64,000 bases of DNA from Prillingera fragicola. Lineage: Eukaryota > Basidiomycota > Tremellomycetes > Trichosporonales > Trichosporonaceae. A model generated the notes under the pieces. That model was not told the DNA's origin, did not search any database, and saw only the letters and a list, made by a program, of their open reading frames with translations. The position numbers were made by a program, and so were the translations under genes. The stretch is from positions 124,001 through 188,000 of the forward strand of contig BEDY01000007.1 of the NCBI GenBank assembly GCA_002335605.1, written 5' to 3'. Positions 10,284-21,384 of this stretch are shown in pieces. The number at the start of each line of letters is the position of its first letter. Within the stretch, counting starts at the first letter, position 1.

Positions 10284-13208
10284 CTAACTCCACCCCCTCA
10301 ACATACCCACAACTCCCCAAACACCCTTCCCCCTCTCCTCCCCGCCCTTGGCCACCCACTCGTCGCGATCCTTGCACTCTGCCGCCTCGCGCCAGCGCTC
10401 CAGGTCGTCCCACTCGACATCCAGCGCCCGCACAGCGTTGCTCAAGTATGCGAGGTCGGAGGCGAGCTGCGCCGCGCCGGGCGTAGTCAGCGCCGCGATG
10501 GCGGGCAGCGTCGTGCGTGTCAAGTGCGAGAGGAGCGAGAGGGCGAGGCTCGAGACCCATGTCGAGAGCACCGCTTCCGCCGTCAGCGGCGTGGGTCCCG
10601 GCGTGGCCGGCAGGGGTACGGGGGCCGGGGAGGCGCCGGCGGGGGAGGGCGAGTTGGCGCCGCTGCCGGTCCCGCTTGCGGCGAGGGCGGCCGCGGCGTC
10701 GCGCTTGGCTTCTTGCGCGTTGCCCTCTGTGAGCTCGCGGAGAAAGTCGACGTCGACAAAGGGGAGGGTTTCTATCGAGAACGCCAAGGCGTCGTCCGCG
10801 GCGTACACCTCAAAGACGCGGAGGAGGTTGAGGAGACCCTCGGCGACGCGCGCGATCGTGTCGGTTGGCGAGAGCGAAAAGCTGGGAATGTGCAGCTCTC
10901 CGCGCTTTGGTGCTTTTTCCGGCGCGGTCCAACATGCCAACGCTGGGTAGCCTGCGAGCTGGGCTTGGAGTGGCGAGAGAATGATGCCCTGCAGGAAGAC
11001 CTGGGAGGTGCGGGTAAAGCTGCTCAGCGCGTCGCGCGCACGCGGCAAGGCGTGTGGCTCGGAGGTGAGGGCGTGGAGAGCTGCGCTGTTGAGCGTGCTC
11101 TGCTGCAGGAGGGTGATGGCGCCGAGAGTCGTGTCCGTGCGCGTCCATGTCGCAGGGTCGCTGGCGGAGACGGCGAGAATGGGGGCAATGTTCTCCACGG
11201 CTTCGCCAAGGCGCTTCTCGAATGCTGCGAGCCGGTCGCGCATACCACGGCATGCGGTCAGGACGTGCAGGCCAAGCTGGAACGCTCCCCAGTCCTCGGT
11301 AGAGTACTCGAGGCCCTCAAAGTCGAGCTCGTCCTCGCGGCCCGAACTACCCTTGGCGGCTGCGCGGGCATTCTCGAGAATCTCAGAGTTGGACGTCAAA
11401 AAGTCATGGATAAAGCCGTTGAGCGCGTCTGCAAGACCGATGGCGGCGTACCCGTGCGTCAGCGCCATGCAACGGTTGATGGCGTCCTCGGCTATGCTGA
11501 ACACGGCCGACGCGCGCTCGTTCAGCGTCCTACTCGGGTCATCCTTGGATACGGGACCGTTGATGGCTGGCTCCGTGGCAAGGAGATGCGAGAGGTAGCG
11601 CTTCTCGAGCGCGGGGTAGTCTGTCTGCAGGTCGAGGAACGGCTCAAACAGCGCGGTCTCCCATGATGATGGTGAGGAAGGGAGCTCAGACGCCAACGAA
11701 AAGTTGCGCGAGAATCGGTGGGAGATGCTCATGCGGCTTTGCGTCGTCGTATGTCCATGTGCCGATGCGCTCGACAGGCGTGACAAGCGCGGGGCATGGC
11801 TGGGCGATGACGGCGAATAGGTGGACGGCGACTGGGCAATGCCACTGTTGCCACTGATGCTCCCTGTGCGGTCTGCGTGGCCGCTCACAAGTCCGCCCTG
11901 GGTGTTGAACGCGAGCTTGTCCATTATGCTCTGCACTGCAACGGCGTTCTCCTCGGTGGTGCGGAAAGCGCGAATAATCTCGGGAAGAGCCTCCGCGCCG
12001 TGATGCTCTGCAACAGACGAGAGGCGGCTGTGGAAGGAAGGCGACAACTCGTCCATCGTGCTCTGGAAGAACGACTCGAGAATCTCGCCAGCGGCCTCGG
12101 TGGGGAAGATGAGAGGAATCTGCGCGCGTTCCGCAGTGAGGGTCGAAATGACAGTGTTGAAGAAGCGGGGGAGGAAGACGGAGAATGTCTCTCCGGCGTT
12201 GGCCTTGGTAGGCGATGCGAGGTCCATCGACGGCCGTGTAGGCGACAAGACCTGCGGGGTAGCCTGACCCTTGCCATCGGCATCCACCAGGTTGGCGCCT
12301 GCCCACTCGTCGACAATAGGTGCCCTCCTCGCGGCAAAGTAGTAGTTTTGGAACTCGTGTCCGCGGTCCATCATACGGAAAATGTCGTGGAACTGCGCAC
12401 AAGCTAGGGTGTCGACACGCGCAATAGCATCCTTGAGCGCAGCCGAGAGCGCCGTCTCGAGCTCATTCTGCAAGCTGACAAGCAACGAGCGTTTCGACTC
12501 GTACTCTCCCTCTGCCGACTGGAAGACCACGAGCGACTTTTGAGCCTCGGCAAGACGCTCACCAGCGCGCGTCCACTGCTTGTCGCTGATGAACGCCGTA
12601 ATCTCGCCCTCGAGCGTGCTCCAGCTTTCGGCCTCGGCGAGAATATCCCTCGCACTCTCCATACGCGTCTTGAGCTTGTCGAGGTGCGCAAGCTTGTCGA
12701 GCGAGCGGTGTGTGCGTGCCTCGTCCGTGTCCGCGCCTGCGCCAAGTTTAGCCCCAGCTGCCTGGCGGGCTACCCTGTCCTGCACTAGCGACAGCGAGCT
12801 TTGCAAGCTCACTGCCGACTCGCGCATGAACTGCAAATCATACGTGAGGCGGGGCACGGTGCGGGAGATGTCGTTGATGGACTGCTCGAGGGCAGAGGAC
12901 GTGTCCTGGCTCAACAGGGAGAGGCGCGTCAGCAGCTCGCTCAGCTGCTTGTCAATTGGTGCGAGGTCGGGTGGGAGCTGTTGAGCTGCTGGAAGAGATG
13001 GAGGGAGGTGTGGGGCGAGGATACTGTTGAGAAAGGCGGGGATATCGTCATAATACGAGTCGAGGCCAGACGCGAGCGAAGAAAGCGAGGACAATGGGTC
13101 GACGGGCTCGTCTACTTCGTTGAGCGAGACTGTTCCTCCAGGGGGCTCGGTAAGATCTATGAAGCCCCCGTCTTTTGTCGCCGCGGCTGCGGCTTGGGTG
13201 TTTGCCAT
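10284..13208 (-). CDS. COG7: Conserved oligomeric Golgi complex subunit 7
   Basis: One uninterrupted 974-residue reading frame. The N-terminal region FLNSILAPHLP, then RTVPRLTYDLQFMRESA, is typical of COG7. Long helical, coiled-coil-like stretches and an AEAESWSTLEGEITAFI block follow, in the pattern of tethering-complex subunits. COG7 belongs to lobe B of the COG complex, which tethers retrograde vesicles at the Golgi. Several Ser/Pro- and Gly/Ala-rich insertions (about residues 440-500 and 870-900) make it longer than animal COG7. It is the largest intronless gene in a window where most genes are spliced. The opposite strand carries a 493-codon shadow frame. Confidence 0.85.
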   Translation of the reverse strand: MANTQAAAAATKDGGFIDLTEPPGGTVSLNEVDEPVDPLSSLSSLASGLDSYYDDIPAFLNSILAPHLPPSLPAAQQLPPDLAPIDKQLSELLTRLSLLSQDTSSALEQSINDISRTVPRLTYDLQFMRESAVSLQSSLSLVQDRVARQAAGAKLGAGADTDEARTHRSLDKLAHLDKLKTRMESARDILAEAESWSTLEGEITAFISDKQWTRAGERLAEAQKSLVVFQSAEGEYESKRSLLVSLQNELETALSAALKDAIARVDTLACAQFHDIFRMMDRGHEFQNYYFAARRAPIVDEWAGANLVDADGKGQATPQVLSPTRPSMDLASPTKANAGETFSVFLPRFFNTVISTLTAERAQIPLIFPTEAAGEILESFFQSTMDELSPSFHSRLSSVAEHHGAEALPEIIRAFRTTEENAVAVQSIMDKLAFNTQGGLVSGHADRTGSISGNSGIAQSPSTYSPSSPSHAPRLSRLSSASAHGHTTTQSRMSISHRFSRNFSLASELPSSPSSWETALFEPFLDLQTDYPALEKRYLSHLLATEPAINGPVSKDDPSRTLNERASAVFSIAEDAINRCMALTHGYAAIGLADALNGFIHDFLTSNSEILENARAAAKGSSGREDELDFEGLEYSTEDWGAFQLGLHVLTACRGMRDRLAAFEKRLGEAVENIAPILAVSASDPATWTRTDTTLGAITLLQQSTLNSAALHALTSEPHALPRARDALSSFTRTSQVFLQGIILSPLQAQLAGYPALACWTAPEKAPKRGELHIPSFSLSPTDTIARVAEGLLNLLRVFEVYAADDALAFSIETLPFVDVDFLRELTEGNAQEAKRDAAAALAASGTGSGANSPSPAGASPAPVPLPATPGPTPLTAEAVLSTWVSSLALSLLSHLTRTTLPAIAALTTPGAAQLASDLAYLSNAVRALDVEWDDLERWREAAECKDRDEWVAKGGEERGKGVWGVVGMLRGWS

Positions 13209-13495
13209 TGGCGTCTATGAGAAGTCTAGTTGTTGGATGAGATGTTGCTGTTGTCGTTGCCAGCGTCGATCATGACAGCGCGGCGCGGAAGCAAATCCCT
13301 CCACCCCGCGTCAAGTTGAGCTTTGCCCATCTTGTGCATCTTGGACGCTGCAATGGCTGGGTCACTGCTGCAGGTAGCACGCTCTGGCGACGCAGCCACG
13401 CACACCCATCTCGATCTAGACAATGCATGTGCCCGAATCTACACAATAACGCCAGCCGCTTAGATACGACCGACACCTCATACCACCAACAAAAT

Positions 13496-14630
13496 CTACT
13501 GCTGCTGAGCCTGGGGGACAAGCTGCAGGCGGCCGGCGAGCTCGACCTGCGACCTGACCAGGTTGGCAAGGTAAGAAACAGTGAGGGTGTCCTGGAGACC
13601 CTCCTTGACACCACCCTCGTCCTCCTTGCCGGCACCAGCCGACCAGCGGCCAACACCCTCGAGAAGGTAGCGGCCGACCTCGACGTCGCCCTTGTCGGCG
13701 CCCGAGTTGACCTTCTGGACGTACGCAAGAGCCTCGTCAATCAGGCCGGAGAGCTGGCCGAGCGAGGTCGAGAGAGCGGGGAGAGGGGGAAGAGCGGGAG
13801 AGGGGTTGGGGTTGGAACCAGTGATGAGGTTGACTGGGGGTCAGCATGTGTTCTCGTGCAAGCCAGCATGTCTGGAATGTCCGGCCATCTGTACGACATG
13901 CTTCACCGGTATGACTACCAGGTGTCAAAGAACACGAAGACACAGTGTCGCACGCGAACGACCAGACACTCAGACATCCAGTCTTCTTCTGCACTCACGG
14001 CCAGCACGCTCCGAGTCGGCGTACTTGATAACAACGGGAACGGGAAGGAAGACGCAGTTCTCGGGCTTGGGGCTGAGGCCAAGGCTGGTCGAGACCCAGC
14101 CCTTGATGCCGAGTCCCTGCTTGCCCGAGGGGTCGAGGTTGGTGTCAATAGTGAGGTGGATGGCCTGGGCCGCGCCGGTCTCCTGCGAGAAGTAGTTCTG
14201 GATGAGAGCCGAGTAGCCGTTGAGGTCGGGGTGGGTGGCGTACCATCCGACAATGCTCTCCTTGATGCCGTTCTTGGCAAGGAGCTCCATCATGCCCTGC
14301 TGGAAGGGCATGTCGAGCGCGACCTGCTCCTCACCCTCCGAGTGGTGGACGGCAAAGCTGCTCCTGACATCAATCTCCTGGCCGTTCTCGCTGCGGGTGC
14401 CGAGCAAAGCGCCAATAACACGGGGCGCGGTGCTCTCCGCTGGCCTGCGCGAGTGGTGGACGAGGATGGACGCGACGACCGAGGGGTGGACGGTGATGAG
14501 CGTCGGGGGGCGGCTGTGTGGGGTGTCAGTGGATGCTTTAAAGTGGGGGCCAGCTGGTGACGAACATTGCCGACGAGCTGCTGGGGGGCAGGTTGAGGTG
14601 GATCGCGGACGAAGGAGCGTCGAGCGACAT
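13496..14630 (-). CDS. Translation initiation factor eIF3 subunit f
   Basis: Exons 14630-14566, 14513-13999 and 13833-13496 give 305 residues. The MPN domain starts at RPPTLITVHPSVVASILVH, with RVIGALLGTRSENGQEID and GWYATHPDLNGYSALIQNYF. The JAMM metal-ligand pattern is not intact, as expected for eIF3f. The C-terminal LSTSLGQLSGLIDEALAYVQKV and a Gln-rich end also fit. It is a core scaffold subunit of the eIF3 octamer that recruits the 40S subunit in the cytoplasm. The first intron begins with the weak donor GTTCGT; the other starts GTGAGT. Three CACGTG boxes lie upstream. Confidence 0.9.
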
Positions 14631-14782
14631 TTTGGAGGAGATGGTTTGTGGTGGTGAGCAGGACCCCTTTGTTCAACGAAAAGTGTGGACGAGGACACAC
14701 GATCTGGGTGGAAGTAGAAGGGGGGATCATTTACAGTACCCTGGGCAGAGGTGATGAGATTTGCTTCCGGTCACACAGTCAT

Positions 14783-14819
14783 CACGTGTCATTACATAAT
14801 TTCACGTGAATTACACGTG
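14783..14819. promoter_or_regulatory. Three CACGTG boxes upstream of eIF3f
   Basis: CACGTG occurs at 14783-14788, 14803-14808 and 14814-14819, about 150-190 bases upstream of the eIF3f start codon and 260 bases from the tRNA gene. The density is visible in the sequence; binding by Cbf1/bHLH factors is inferred. Confidence 0.5.
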
Positions 14820-14885
14820 CAGGAACCTTGTTTGTCCTCTGCGTCCCCGTGCCCCGCATTCAACTTTTATTTAATTTTTCTGAAT

Positions 14886-14906
14886 CACACACACACACAC
14901 ACACAC
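14886..14906. repeat. (CA)n microsatellite
   Basis: An uninterrupted CA dinucleotide run lies between the eIF3f promoter boxes and the tRNA gene. Confidence 0.9.
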
Positions 14907-15079
14907 TGTGTGATCGGCGAGGGGGCGCAGGATCAGCTCTGGCAGTAGATAGCAGATTGGCACCGCCACACTCGACACACACACCATCCGCGACATCTTC
15001 TTCTCCCTCTTTCTTGTAAACGACAAATCCACACCCTTTCGTGGCTACTAGGGCTCCGGAAACTGCCAAAAAGAAGAGC

Positions 15080-15184
15080 TACATTGGCCGGGAATCGAAC
15101 CCGAGGCTAGGGTAGTACTCGAAGCTCATGCTTCGCCATTCCGTGTAATGGGAAACCCTAATGTTACCATTACACCACCAATGT
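15080..15184 (-). tRNA. tRNA-Gly(CCC) with a 34-base intron
   Basis: On the minus strand the 7-bp acceptor stem pairs ACATTGG with CCAATGT. The D arm is GTGT/ACAT around AATGGTA, and the anticodon stem is AGGGT/ACCCT. The T arm is TCGGG/CCCGG around the loop TTCGATT. The loop reads TT-CCC-A before the intron, giving anticodon CCC (Gly). The inserted 34 bases sit one nucleotide 3' of the anticodon, the canonical nuclear tRNA intron position, and contain a GAAGC/GCTTC hairpin. A TTTTT Pol III terminator follows within about 15 bases. Confidence 0.9.
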
Positions 15185-15189
15185 CGCAC

Positions 15190-17289
15190 AGGTTGGCGAA
15201 ATTCTACTCCCATTTTGACTAGGTGCGTAGGAACTGAAACCCACTAAAACACACCATGGAGCCACGGCTGTTTCCAACTGTATTGTCCCCACCTCGCGTG
15301 CAACACAATTGAATGGCTGAGACAAGCCCACCCCTCACACGACTGCACACACGACTTTTTCCGATGGCCGTAATAATGCCGACCAAGTTTCCGCACTCCT
15401 CCTATCGCTTGCTCCTCTTCGAAATGAAAATCTACCCCACGAGGCACGCCCCAGTTCGGCGTCAACTGTCCAACCAAAGTCGTTTGCGGCCTTCAGATTC
15501 GAAAAGCCCCACTTTCGAGGAAATCGAAATTATCCAGCGCTGTTGGCCCAGGACTGCCAAGCAGGTAGTCGTAAGCTGAGCTGAAGCGAGGACGAGTGCC
15601 TGCTGGCCATGCCACCCATGATCGCCGAGATCTTTCGCGCCGGACACAGTTCAGGTGTCAGCCTGGCATCTTTCCAAGTGGAGCTCTCCTGTCCGTGGTG
15701 CTGCTCAGTCGAGACGGCGAGAAGGGCTGGGCAGAATTGGTTGATCGGGTGAGCAGCATGAGCAAGCAGAGGTGCAGTTGTTGGCAAGGTCGCTAGTCGA
15801 GGCATCTCACATTCCACACGCCTTAGCATAATAGTCTAAACCTGCCACGGAAACAGCCACGGCACACTTGAGTCCTGTGGCGTTTCCAGCACATGGGTGG
15901 TCGTATATTCTGTCTCGCATCACTGTCGCGATCGCCACGCTGGTGTGCTTGACAGGTTAAACGACACGTGTGAATGTGGGGTACGCGCTCCTCCGTCTTG
16001 GTCGCGCAGCTCGCAGCTCGCAGATACAGCTCCGTGGCAAGCGGGATTCATGTCTTTTAACCTCCAAGCTGTTAGCGTCGTCGTCCTTGCCAAGAGCGCG
16101 ATTAAAGATCATCCCCAGTTGCCCGCAGCGCACGTCTGTTGGCCGCACCGGATGCACGTCCTGTCGTCATTCTGTGTAGTCGGCATGTTGGCCGCGCTGC
16201 GGACCCACTCTACGGCCAACATGTAGCAGCACAACGACGCAAGCAAGGATCGTAACGGCCCCCATCCAAGCACTGCTGGCGGCTAGCTGGCAGCGGCTAG
16301 CTGGCAGTTAGATGGCAGAACACGTCTGAGAGCATGCATGCACCGAGACAAGCGTAGCATCCCCCTCTATAGCCTGGTAATTGTCTTGGAGAGAAACATG
16401 CCGCCCATTACCGCCATGTACCCCGGTCAATTCAGGTACCGAGCAACACGGGGGCCACGGGGACACTACTGGATATCGCACCGGAAGCAGCAGGAACACG
16501 CCAACCTGCCTGCTGTTGAGGAATGTTGTGCGTAGCCGCAGGAATCCCGCGCACATTCACACAAGCACAGAGCATAAACGCCAACGCGTCAACGAAACCC
16601 ACCCTGTTTTTATCGAATTTCTTCCTCTGCCAAGTGACCGACTTGAGACGCTAGCACTGTTAGCCTCGGTGCCAAGCCAGTGGTACCATGCGACATTGGG
16701 AGAGGTACCTGTCCCCACACATGAGAAGTTCGCTTGTCAGAGGCATCATCCAAATACCAATCCGGGGTCTGCGTCAATGGGAGTCTTGCATTCATGTTTG
16801 CCCACGTCGCACGTCCGGTATCTAGCGGACACATGTTATCGAATCGTGCACGGGGGTGGGTTTGTGCCTGGAGATCCTGGGGAAGTGGCAGGGGCAGTTG
16901 CGGCTCTTGTGTCAATTGAGTTGATCTCGTGGCCCCACCCGGCCCCAGAGCCCCAGTTTGCGGCAACCCACTGCGTTGCCGTGTTTTAATCTCTCTGGTG
17001 GGGATGCCCCGCCTTGCCGATGTTGCTTGCTAGGGCTTTACCCCGCGTTCTATTGTGGTTGTCACCCGGACGTTCTCGCGTTGAGAAACTTGTTGTGCCG
17101 ACAGCGCCGACAAGATATGCCACCGTAACCGCTCAGAATGCCGATGAGTCGTCTTTGACTTGACTGGATAGAAAAGATCCAGAGGGTATAAGACCTACGG
17201 ATGTGGAGACCCAGATATTTTCCTCATCAAGTCGCGGACCCCCGCAAATCCTAGCTTCTCATCTAACACACAACGACAAGCCCTGCACC
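15190..17289. other. Gene-poor interval of about 2.1 kb upstream of the allantoate-family permease
   Basis: No frame here shows a recognisable domain or the C-ending codon bias of neighbouring genes. A 202-codon frame at 16381-16989 looks fortuitous. A 13-base direct repeat (GGCTAGCTGGCAG) occurs at 16281-16293 and 16295-16307. GATA cores lie near 17160-17170, close to the permease start, as would suit a nitrogen-regulated promoter (inference). Confidence 0.5.
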
Positions 17290-18952
17290 ATGACAACTCC
17301 GGTTCTCACCAAAGAAGGTACTCTCGAAAAAGTCCAGGAGGCTCAGATCGATACCGTCTCTATTTCGGAAAAGAAGCCCGGCGTCGACGAGGAGCGTGGA
17401 GTGGAGAGCGGTCGCGCTGGCGACTACTCTGGTTTCAGCCAAAAGACGGACCCAGTGGAGATCAAGCTTGTGCGCAAGCTCGACAGGTATATCATGCCTT
17501 CTCTCTGGGGCATGTACTGGCTCAACTATCTCGACCGCAATGCCATTGCCCTTGCGAAGAGTGAGTCTGTTGTTGGGGTTGTGTGGCACAGCTCTTCAAT
17601 TTAATTTAAAATAAATCTTGTGTCCTCCATGGCTCCAGCTGACACGCACAGTCTCGTCCATTACCAAAGACCTCAACCTTAGCGATGTCCAGTATCAAAC
17701 CTGCGTGTCCATTCTGTTTGTCGGCTACGTCCTCATGGGTGTCGGCTCCAACATGCTCATCACCCGTATCCGCCCCTCAATCTTCCTCGTCTGCGTCATG
17801 ATGACCTGGGCAATCGTGTCCATCTGCACGGCCTTTGCTCAGAACTTCATCGGCCTTCTCCTCACTCGATTTTTCCTTGGCGTTCTCGAAGCACCATACT
17901 ATCCTGGTGCTATTTATCTCTTGTCCCTGTTCTACACGCGTACCGAGATTGCCACGCGTATCGCCATTCTTTACACCGGCAACATCCTCGCTACTGCCTT
18001 TGCTGGTCTCATCGCTGCAGGCATCTTTGAGCTCGACGGCAAGCTCGGCTACGCTGGCTGGCAGTGGCTCTTCATTATTGTCAGTTCCTCTCCTCCACTT
18101 CCTGATCACGGCTGACACCAGCAGCAAGGCTCCCTCACCGGCGTCGTGGCCCTCATCTGCCTGCCCTTCCTTCCCGACACGCCCCTCACGACCCGCTGGC
18201 TGAATGAGGAGGAAAAGCAACTCGCACACAGCCGCCTCCATCGCGACGCCGTTGACCGCAGCGGCGAGTCATCCACCTGGAAGGGTCTCAAGGACGCCTG
18301 CAAGGACCCCCGCGTGTGGCTCTTCTGCCTCATGCAGAACCTGCACCTGTCCGCTAATGGGTTTAAAAACTTTTTCCCCTCGGTGGTGCAGACTCTTGGA
18401 TTCTCGCGCCTTATCACACTCGTGCTTACCTGCCCGCCATACCTGATTGCCGGCTTCTTCTCTATTGCTGTCTCGGTCACGTCTGGACGCTACAATGAGC
18501 GTACGTGGCACATCACCGCGTGCAAGGCCATTGCCATTCTGGGCTTTGCCCTGGCACCAGCAACCACCAACACTGGCGTGCGCTACTTTGCCATGTGCGT
18601 CTTCACCATCGGTACCTACGGTGTCAACTCGATCGTCCTCGGATGGGGCGCGACCGTCTGCTCGCAGACAAAGGAGAAGCGTGCAGTCATGATTGCCATG
18701 GTGAGTTGCCTCCCTCGACTTCTCAAGACAACCACTGACACACAACAGATGACGACAGCAAGCAACGCCTCATTCATCTACACCCCATACCTGTTCCGCG
18801 ACCAGGATCGCCCCCGCTACGGTCTCGCCATGGGGGCCATGGCCGTCTTCTCGGCCATGTGTGCCATGTGCGCCTGGGGGATGCGCATTATTCTCACCCG
18901 CCAGAACCGCGCCATTGCACTTACTGGGGCGCCGACAAAGTACCCTTACTAG
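17290..18952 (+). CDS. MFS transporter, anion:cation symporter (allantoate permease/Dal5-like) family
   Basis: Four exons (17290-17560, 17652-18079, 18125-18700, 18749-18952) encode 492 residues. After a hydrophilic N-terminus the family motif DRYIMPSLWGMYWLNYLDRNAIALAK begins helix 1. It is followed by YQTCVSILFVGYVLMGVGSNM and TRFFLGVLEAPYYPGAIYLLS, the signature of Dal5/Tna1-type permeases of fungi, and about 12 hydrophobic segments are present. Substrates in the family include allantoate, nicotinate and other carboxylates, so the exact one cannot be called. It sits in the plasma membrane. The splice at LAK/ISSITKDL restores the conserved region. Confidence 0.88.
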
Positions 18953-19161
18953 GTGGGCCAGTTGTCCCATTCTAGAAATTAAAAGAGACAAAAAAAGCCT
19001 GCCGAGGTCGAGTTGGACTGGTAGATTTTATGCAGAGTTGTGCTAGACTCGTTCAGTACTTGCTGGAAAATGGCCAAGTTTTTGACAGCAGAGCCAGTGC
19101 AAAAGATGAAAAATGTGTACAGTTCATGTGAAGATGTGTTGTAAGAAATCCTGGCAAACCT

Positions 19162-19808
19162 TCACTTGAAATCATCAGTAGCGCTAGAGGAACTCGCCCC
19201 AAGCCCCGACACGATTGACTCAATCTCAACCTCAGCCTCAGCCCAAATATGTCGCGCAGGATATCCAAGCGCCTTATACTCCATGGCAGTCCTCACTCTC
19301 TCCCTCCTTGCGCGCTCCTCAATTCTCCAACTCTCAACACCCCTGCACTGCACGTCGAGCATTTCCTTGTACCGGAATATCCTGTGGCGGCGCTTAAGCG
19401 AGAGGCGAGCGAGAGAGTGCCTGTACCAGCCCAATGGCAGATGGTCGTCCGCGTCCCCGTCTGCGTCGGAGGCAGCGTCAGCGGTGTCGCCTAAAGGTGG
19501 GCTAGCCGGTAGGGGCGGGAGGCCATGGCGCGGCATGAGCTCGCGGTGCTCAGGCCGCGGGGAGGGGGGAGACACCCATTCGTGGGAGAGGGGCGTGAAG
19601 AGGCTATCGTCGTAGCCTTCCTCTACGGCCGTGTGTGCCGTGGGTACCTCGGGTGAGGTGTTGTTGTCGTCTTGAGCCAAGTTTTGGTCTAAGAGTGTGA
19701 GCGCGGGCTGGCTTGGAGGGGCTTGCCTGCGGTGTCTGTCTCGTCAGTGTCCATTGGGACATGCTTGAGGGATTTGTGGGCCATTCCGTTGATGTGCAGT
19801 CCTGTCAT
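19162..19808 (-). CDS. Unknown protein with a conserved-looking basic helical C-terminal half
   Basis: Two exons (19808-19727, 19688-19162) encode 202 residues. I do not recognise the family. The N-terminal half is acidic and Pro/Ser-rich, probably disordered. Residues from about 110 onward (PLGWYRHSLARLSLKRRHRIF, then KEMLDVQCRGVESWRIEERAR) are strongly charged and helix-prone, ending in a Ser-rich tail. The intron appears to use a GC-AG donor (AG/GCAAGC) of 38 bases, with TAG acceptor and frame kept through DQNLAQDDNN. If the GC donor is wrong, the N-terminus changes. No membrane segment or signal peptide is seen. Confidence 0.55.
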
Positions 19809-20106
19809 GGTGGGAGTGGCGAGTGATTGACGTTAAGCTGCAAATGATAGGCGAGGTAATATACTGTCCCAATGTGTCGAGACATGATGAGTTGCTCTTG
19901 TGAGAGTATTCGGTCTCTATTGATGAACAGTGTGAGTGTGATGCGCAGCGTGAATGTGATGAAGCGTGATGGTAGCAATTGAATCAGACTGTCGCAGACA
20001 TGGGTCTGCCAGCATCAGTGATGAGCAGTCAGCACCAGCCTATCGTATGGTATGCATGCGTCGTGATCGGGACTGGATGTGCCCATCTATTCGTTTTGTC
20101 TCCTTG

Positions 20107-21384
20107 CTACTGACGCTGCCCATTTTCGCCGAGCACGCTCGTTTCGCCCCAGCTCACGGTCCGCTTGTTTCGTCCCTTGCCACTGCCCTCGGGGAGACCG
20201 ATGTCGCCTTCCTCATCGTGCATGGCTCCGCCCTCCTCCTCGAGCTTGCGAATCTCCTCGTCAAAGTCAACCTCGTCGCGGGTCGCGTTGGCCATCTCAT
20301 AGTTGTCAGCCGCGCCCGTAGGCCAGTTGAGCCCGTCGGGGTCCTTGAACTGGTTGGGAAGGGCGATGTAGAAGACCAGAACTGAGAGACAAGCACCTCC
20401 AGCCAAGTCGATGAGATAGTGGTGCGAGAGGTACATGGTGGCCCACCAGAGGATTCCGGTGTAGCACCAGTACAAAGGCGCGTAGGCAGGGAAGAAGTGC
20501 GAGAGGAACAATGCCTCCATGATGGCACATCCCGAGTGGAGCGAAGGGAACGCGCCAAACACGAGCGGTGCGTTGCCAAACGTGTTTGTGTAACCGTTCG
20601 AGTGGAAGACGCGGTCGATACGCAGGAGACCACCAGGCGATCCGGGCATCGAATAGTCGGCGGGGGTGAGGCCGTGGATAATTTCGTACCAAGGCGCGGC
20701 GCAGGGCAGAGCAATCTGCGTCATGACACCAATAATGTTCATCCAGCCAAAGGCCTTGCCCCAGAACTGGGCGCTGTACTTGGGTCCAAAGACCCAGAGC
20801 AGAAGAGCAACAATCACGGGCAGGGCAAAGTGCAAGACGCCATATGAGAGCCATGCCATCACATCAAGAACAGGGTGGGTGAAGCGCGTCTGGAGGTCGG
20901 AAATGTTGGCGCCGTACATGAGACTCTCGAGTGCCGGGAGGAGGGCAACGTGAATACCCGGGCGGCTGTTGGTAGGAATGTACCTTGCCGAGAAGAAGAG
21001 GAGTACCCAAGTAAGGACAGGGGTGGCGGGCCAGAACAGCTGGCTCGTAAACGGGATGAGGACGATCGTGAGCCACCCGAGGGGGATCAAGAGCTTCATG
21101 GGAAACGAAATGTTCCACAGCGCGTATATCCAGATAGAAGCCATACCGGCATACTGAAAGTATTCTGGCACAGTGACCTTGGCCTTGCGGGCCTTGGCAA
21201 TCGTCTTGCGCGGGTCGCGACTCAAGTCGAGGCGTTGGAGTGCGGCGGTCACGGCGAGAATAAGGGGAGTGAGCAGCCCACTTGCGCTGACCTGAAGACC
21301 GGGAGTGGGGAGGGGCATGCTGCGGCGCCGGAAGAAGCGCGTGAAGGGAGCCGCCATCATGCGGGGGACAGACGCGGTGGCCAT
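20107..21384 (-). CDS. AUR1: Inositol phosphorylceramide synthase Aur1
   Basis: A 425-residue intronless frame. It transfers phosphoinositol from phosphatidylinositol to ceramide in the Golgi and is the target of aureobasidin A. Multiple membrane segments occur between residues about 35 and 345. The lipid-phosphatase-like catalytic motifs are visible: FPSLHSG at 279-285 (H283) and HHYLIDLAGG at 321-330 (H322, D326). The upstream YIPTNSRPGIHVALLPALESL is characteristic of fungal Aur1. The C-terminus is hydrophilic and acidic. The start is the ATG giving MATASVPRMM; the upstream part of the frame lies in the divergent promoter shared with THO1. Confidence 0.93.
   Translation of the reverse strand: MATASVPRMMAAPFTRFFRRRSMPLPTPGLQVSASGLLTPLILAVTAALQRLDLSRDPRKTIAKARKAKVTVPEYFQYAGMASIWIYALWNISFPMKLLIPLGWLTIVLIPFTSQLFWPATPVLTWVLLFFSARYIPTNSRPGIHVALLPALESLMYGANISDLQTRFTHPVLDVMAWLSYGVLHFALPVIVALLLWVFGPKYSAQFWGKAFGWMNIIGVMTQIALPCAAPWYEIIHGLTPADYSMPGSPGGLLRIDRVFHSNGYTNTFGNAPLVFGAFPSLHSGCAIMEALFLSHFFPAYAPLYWCYTGILWWATMYLSHHYLIDLAGGACLSVLVFYIALPNQFKDPDGLNWPTGAADNYEMANATRDEVDFDEEIRKLEEEGGAMHDEEGDIGLPEGSGKGRNKRTVSWGETSVLGENGQRQ

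Noticed and set aside
10185..11666. 493-codon plus-strand frame
   Set aside because: Antisense shadow of COG7 caused by GC-rich third positions; composition (Arg/Gly/Glu-rich) resembles no domain.
16381..16989. 202-codon plus frame in the 15-17 kb interval
   Set aside because: No codon bias like local genes, no domain, and no splice-supported extension.
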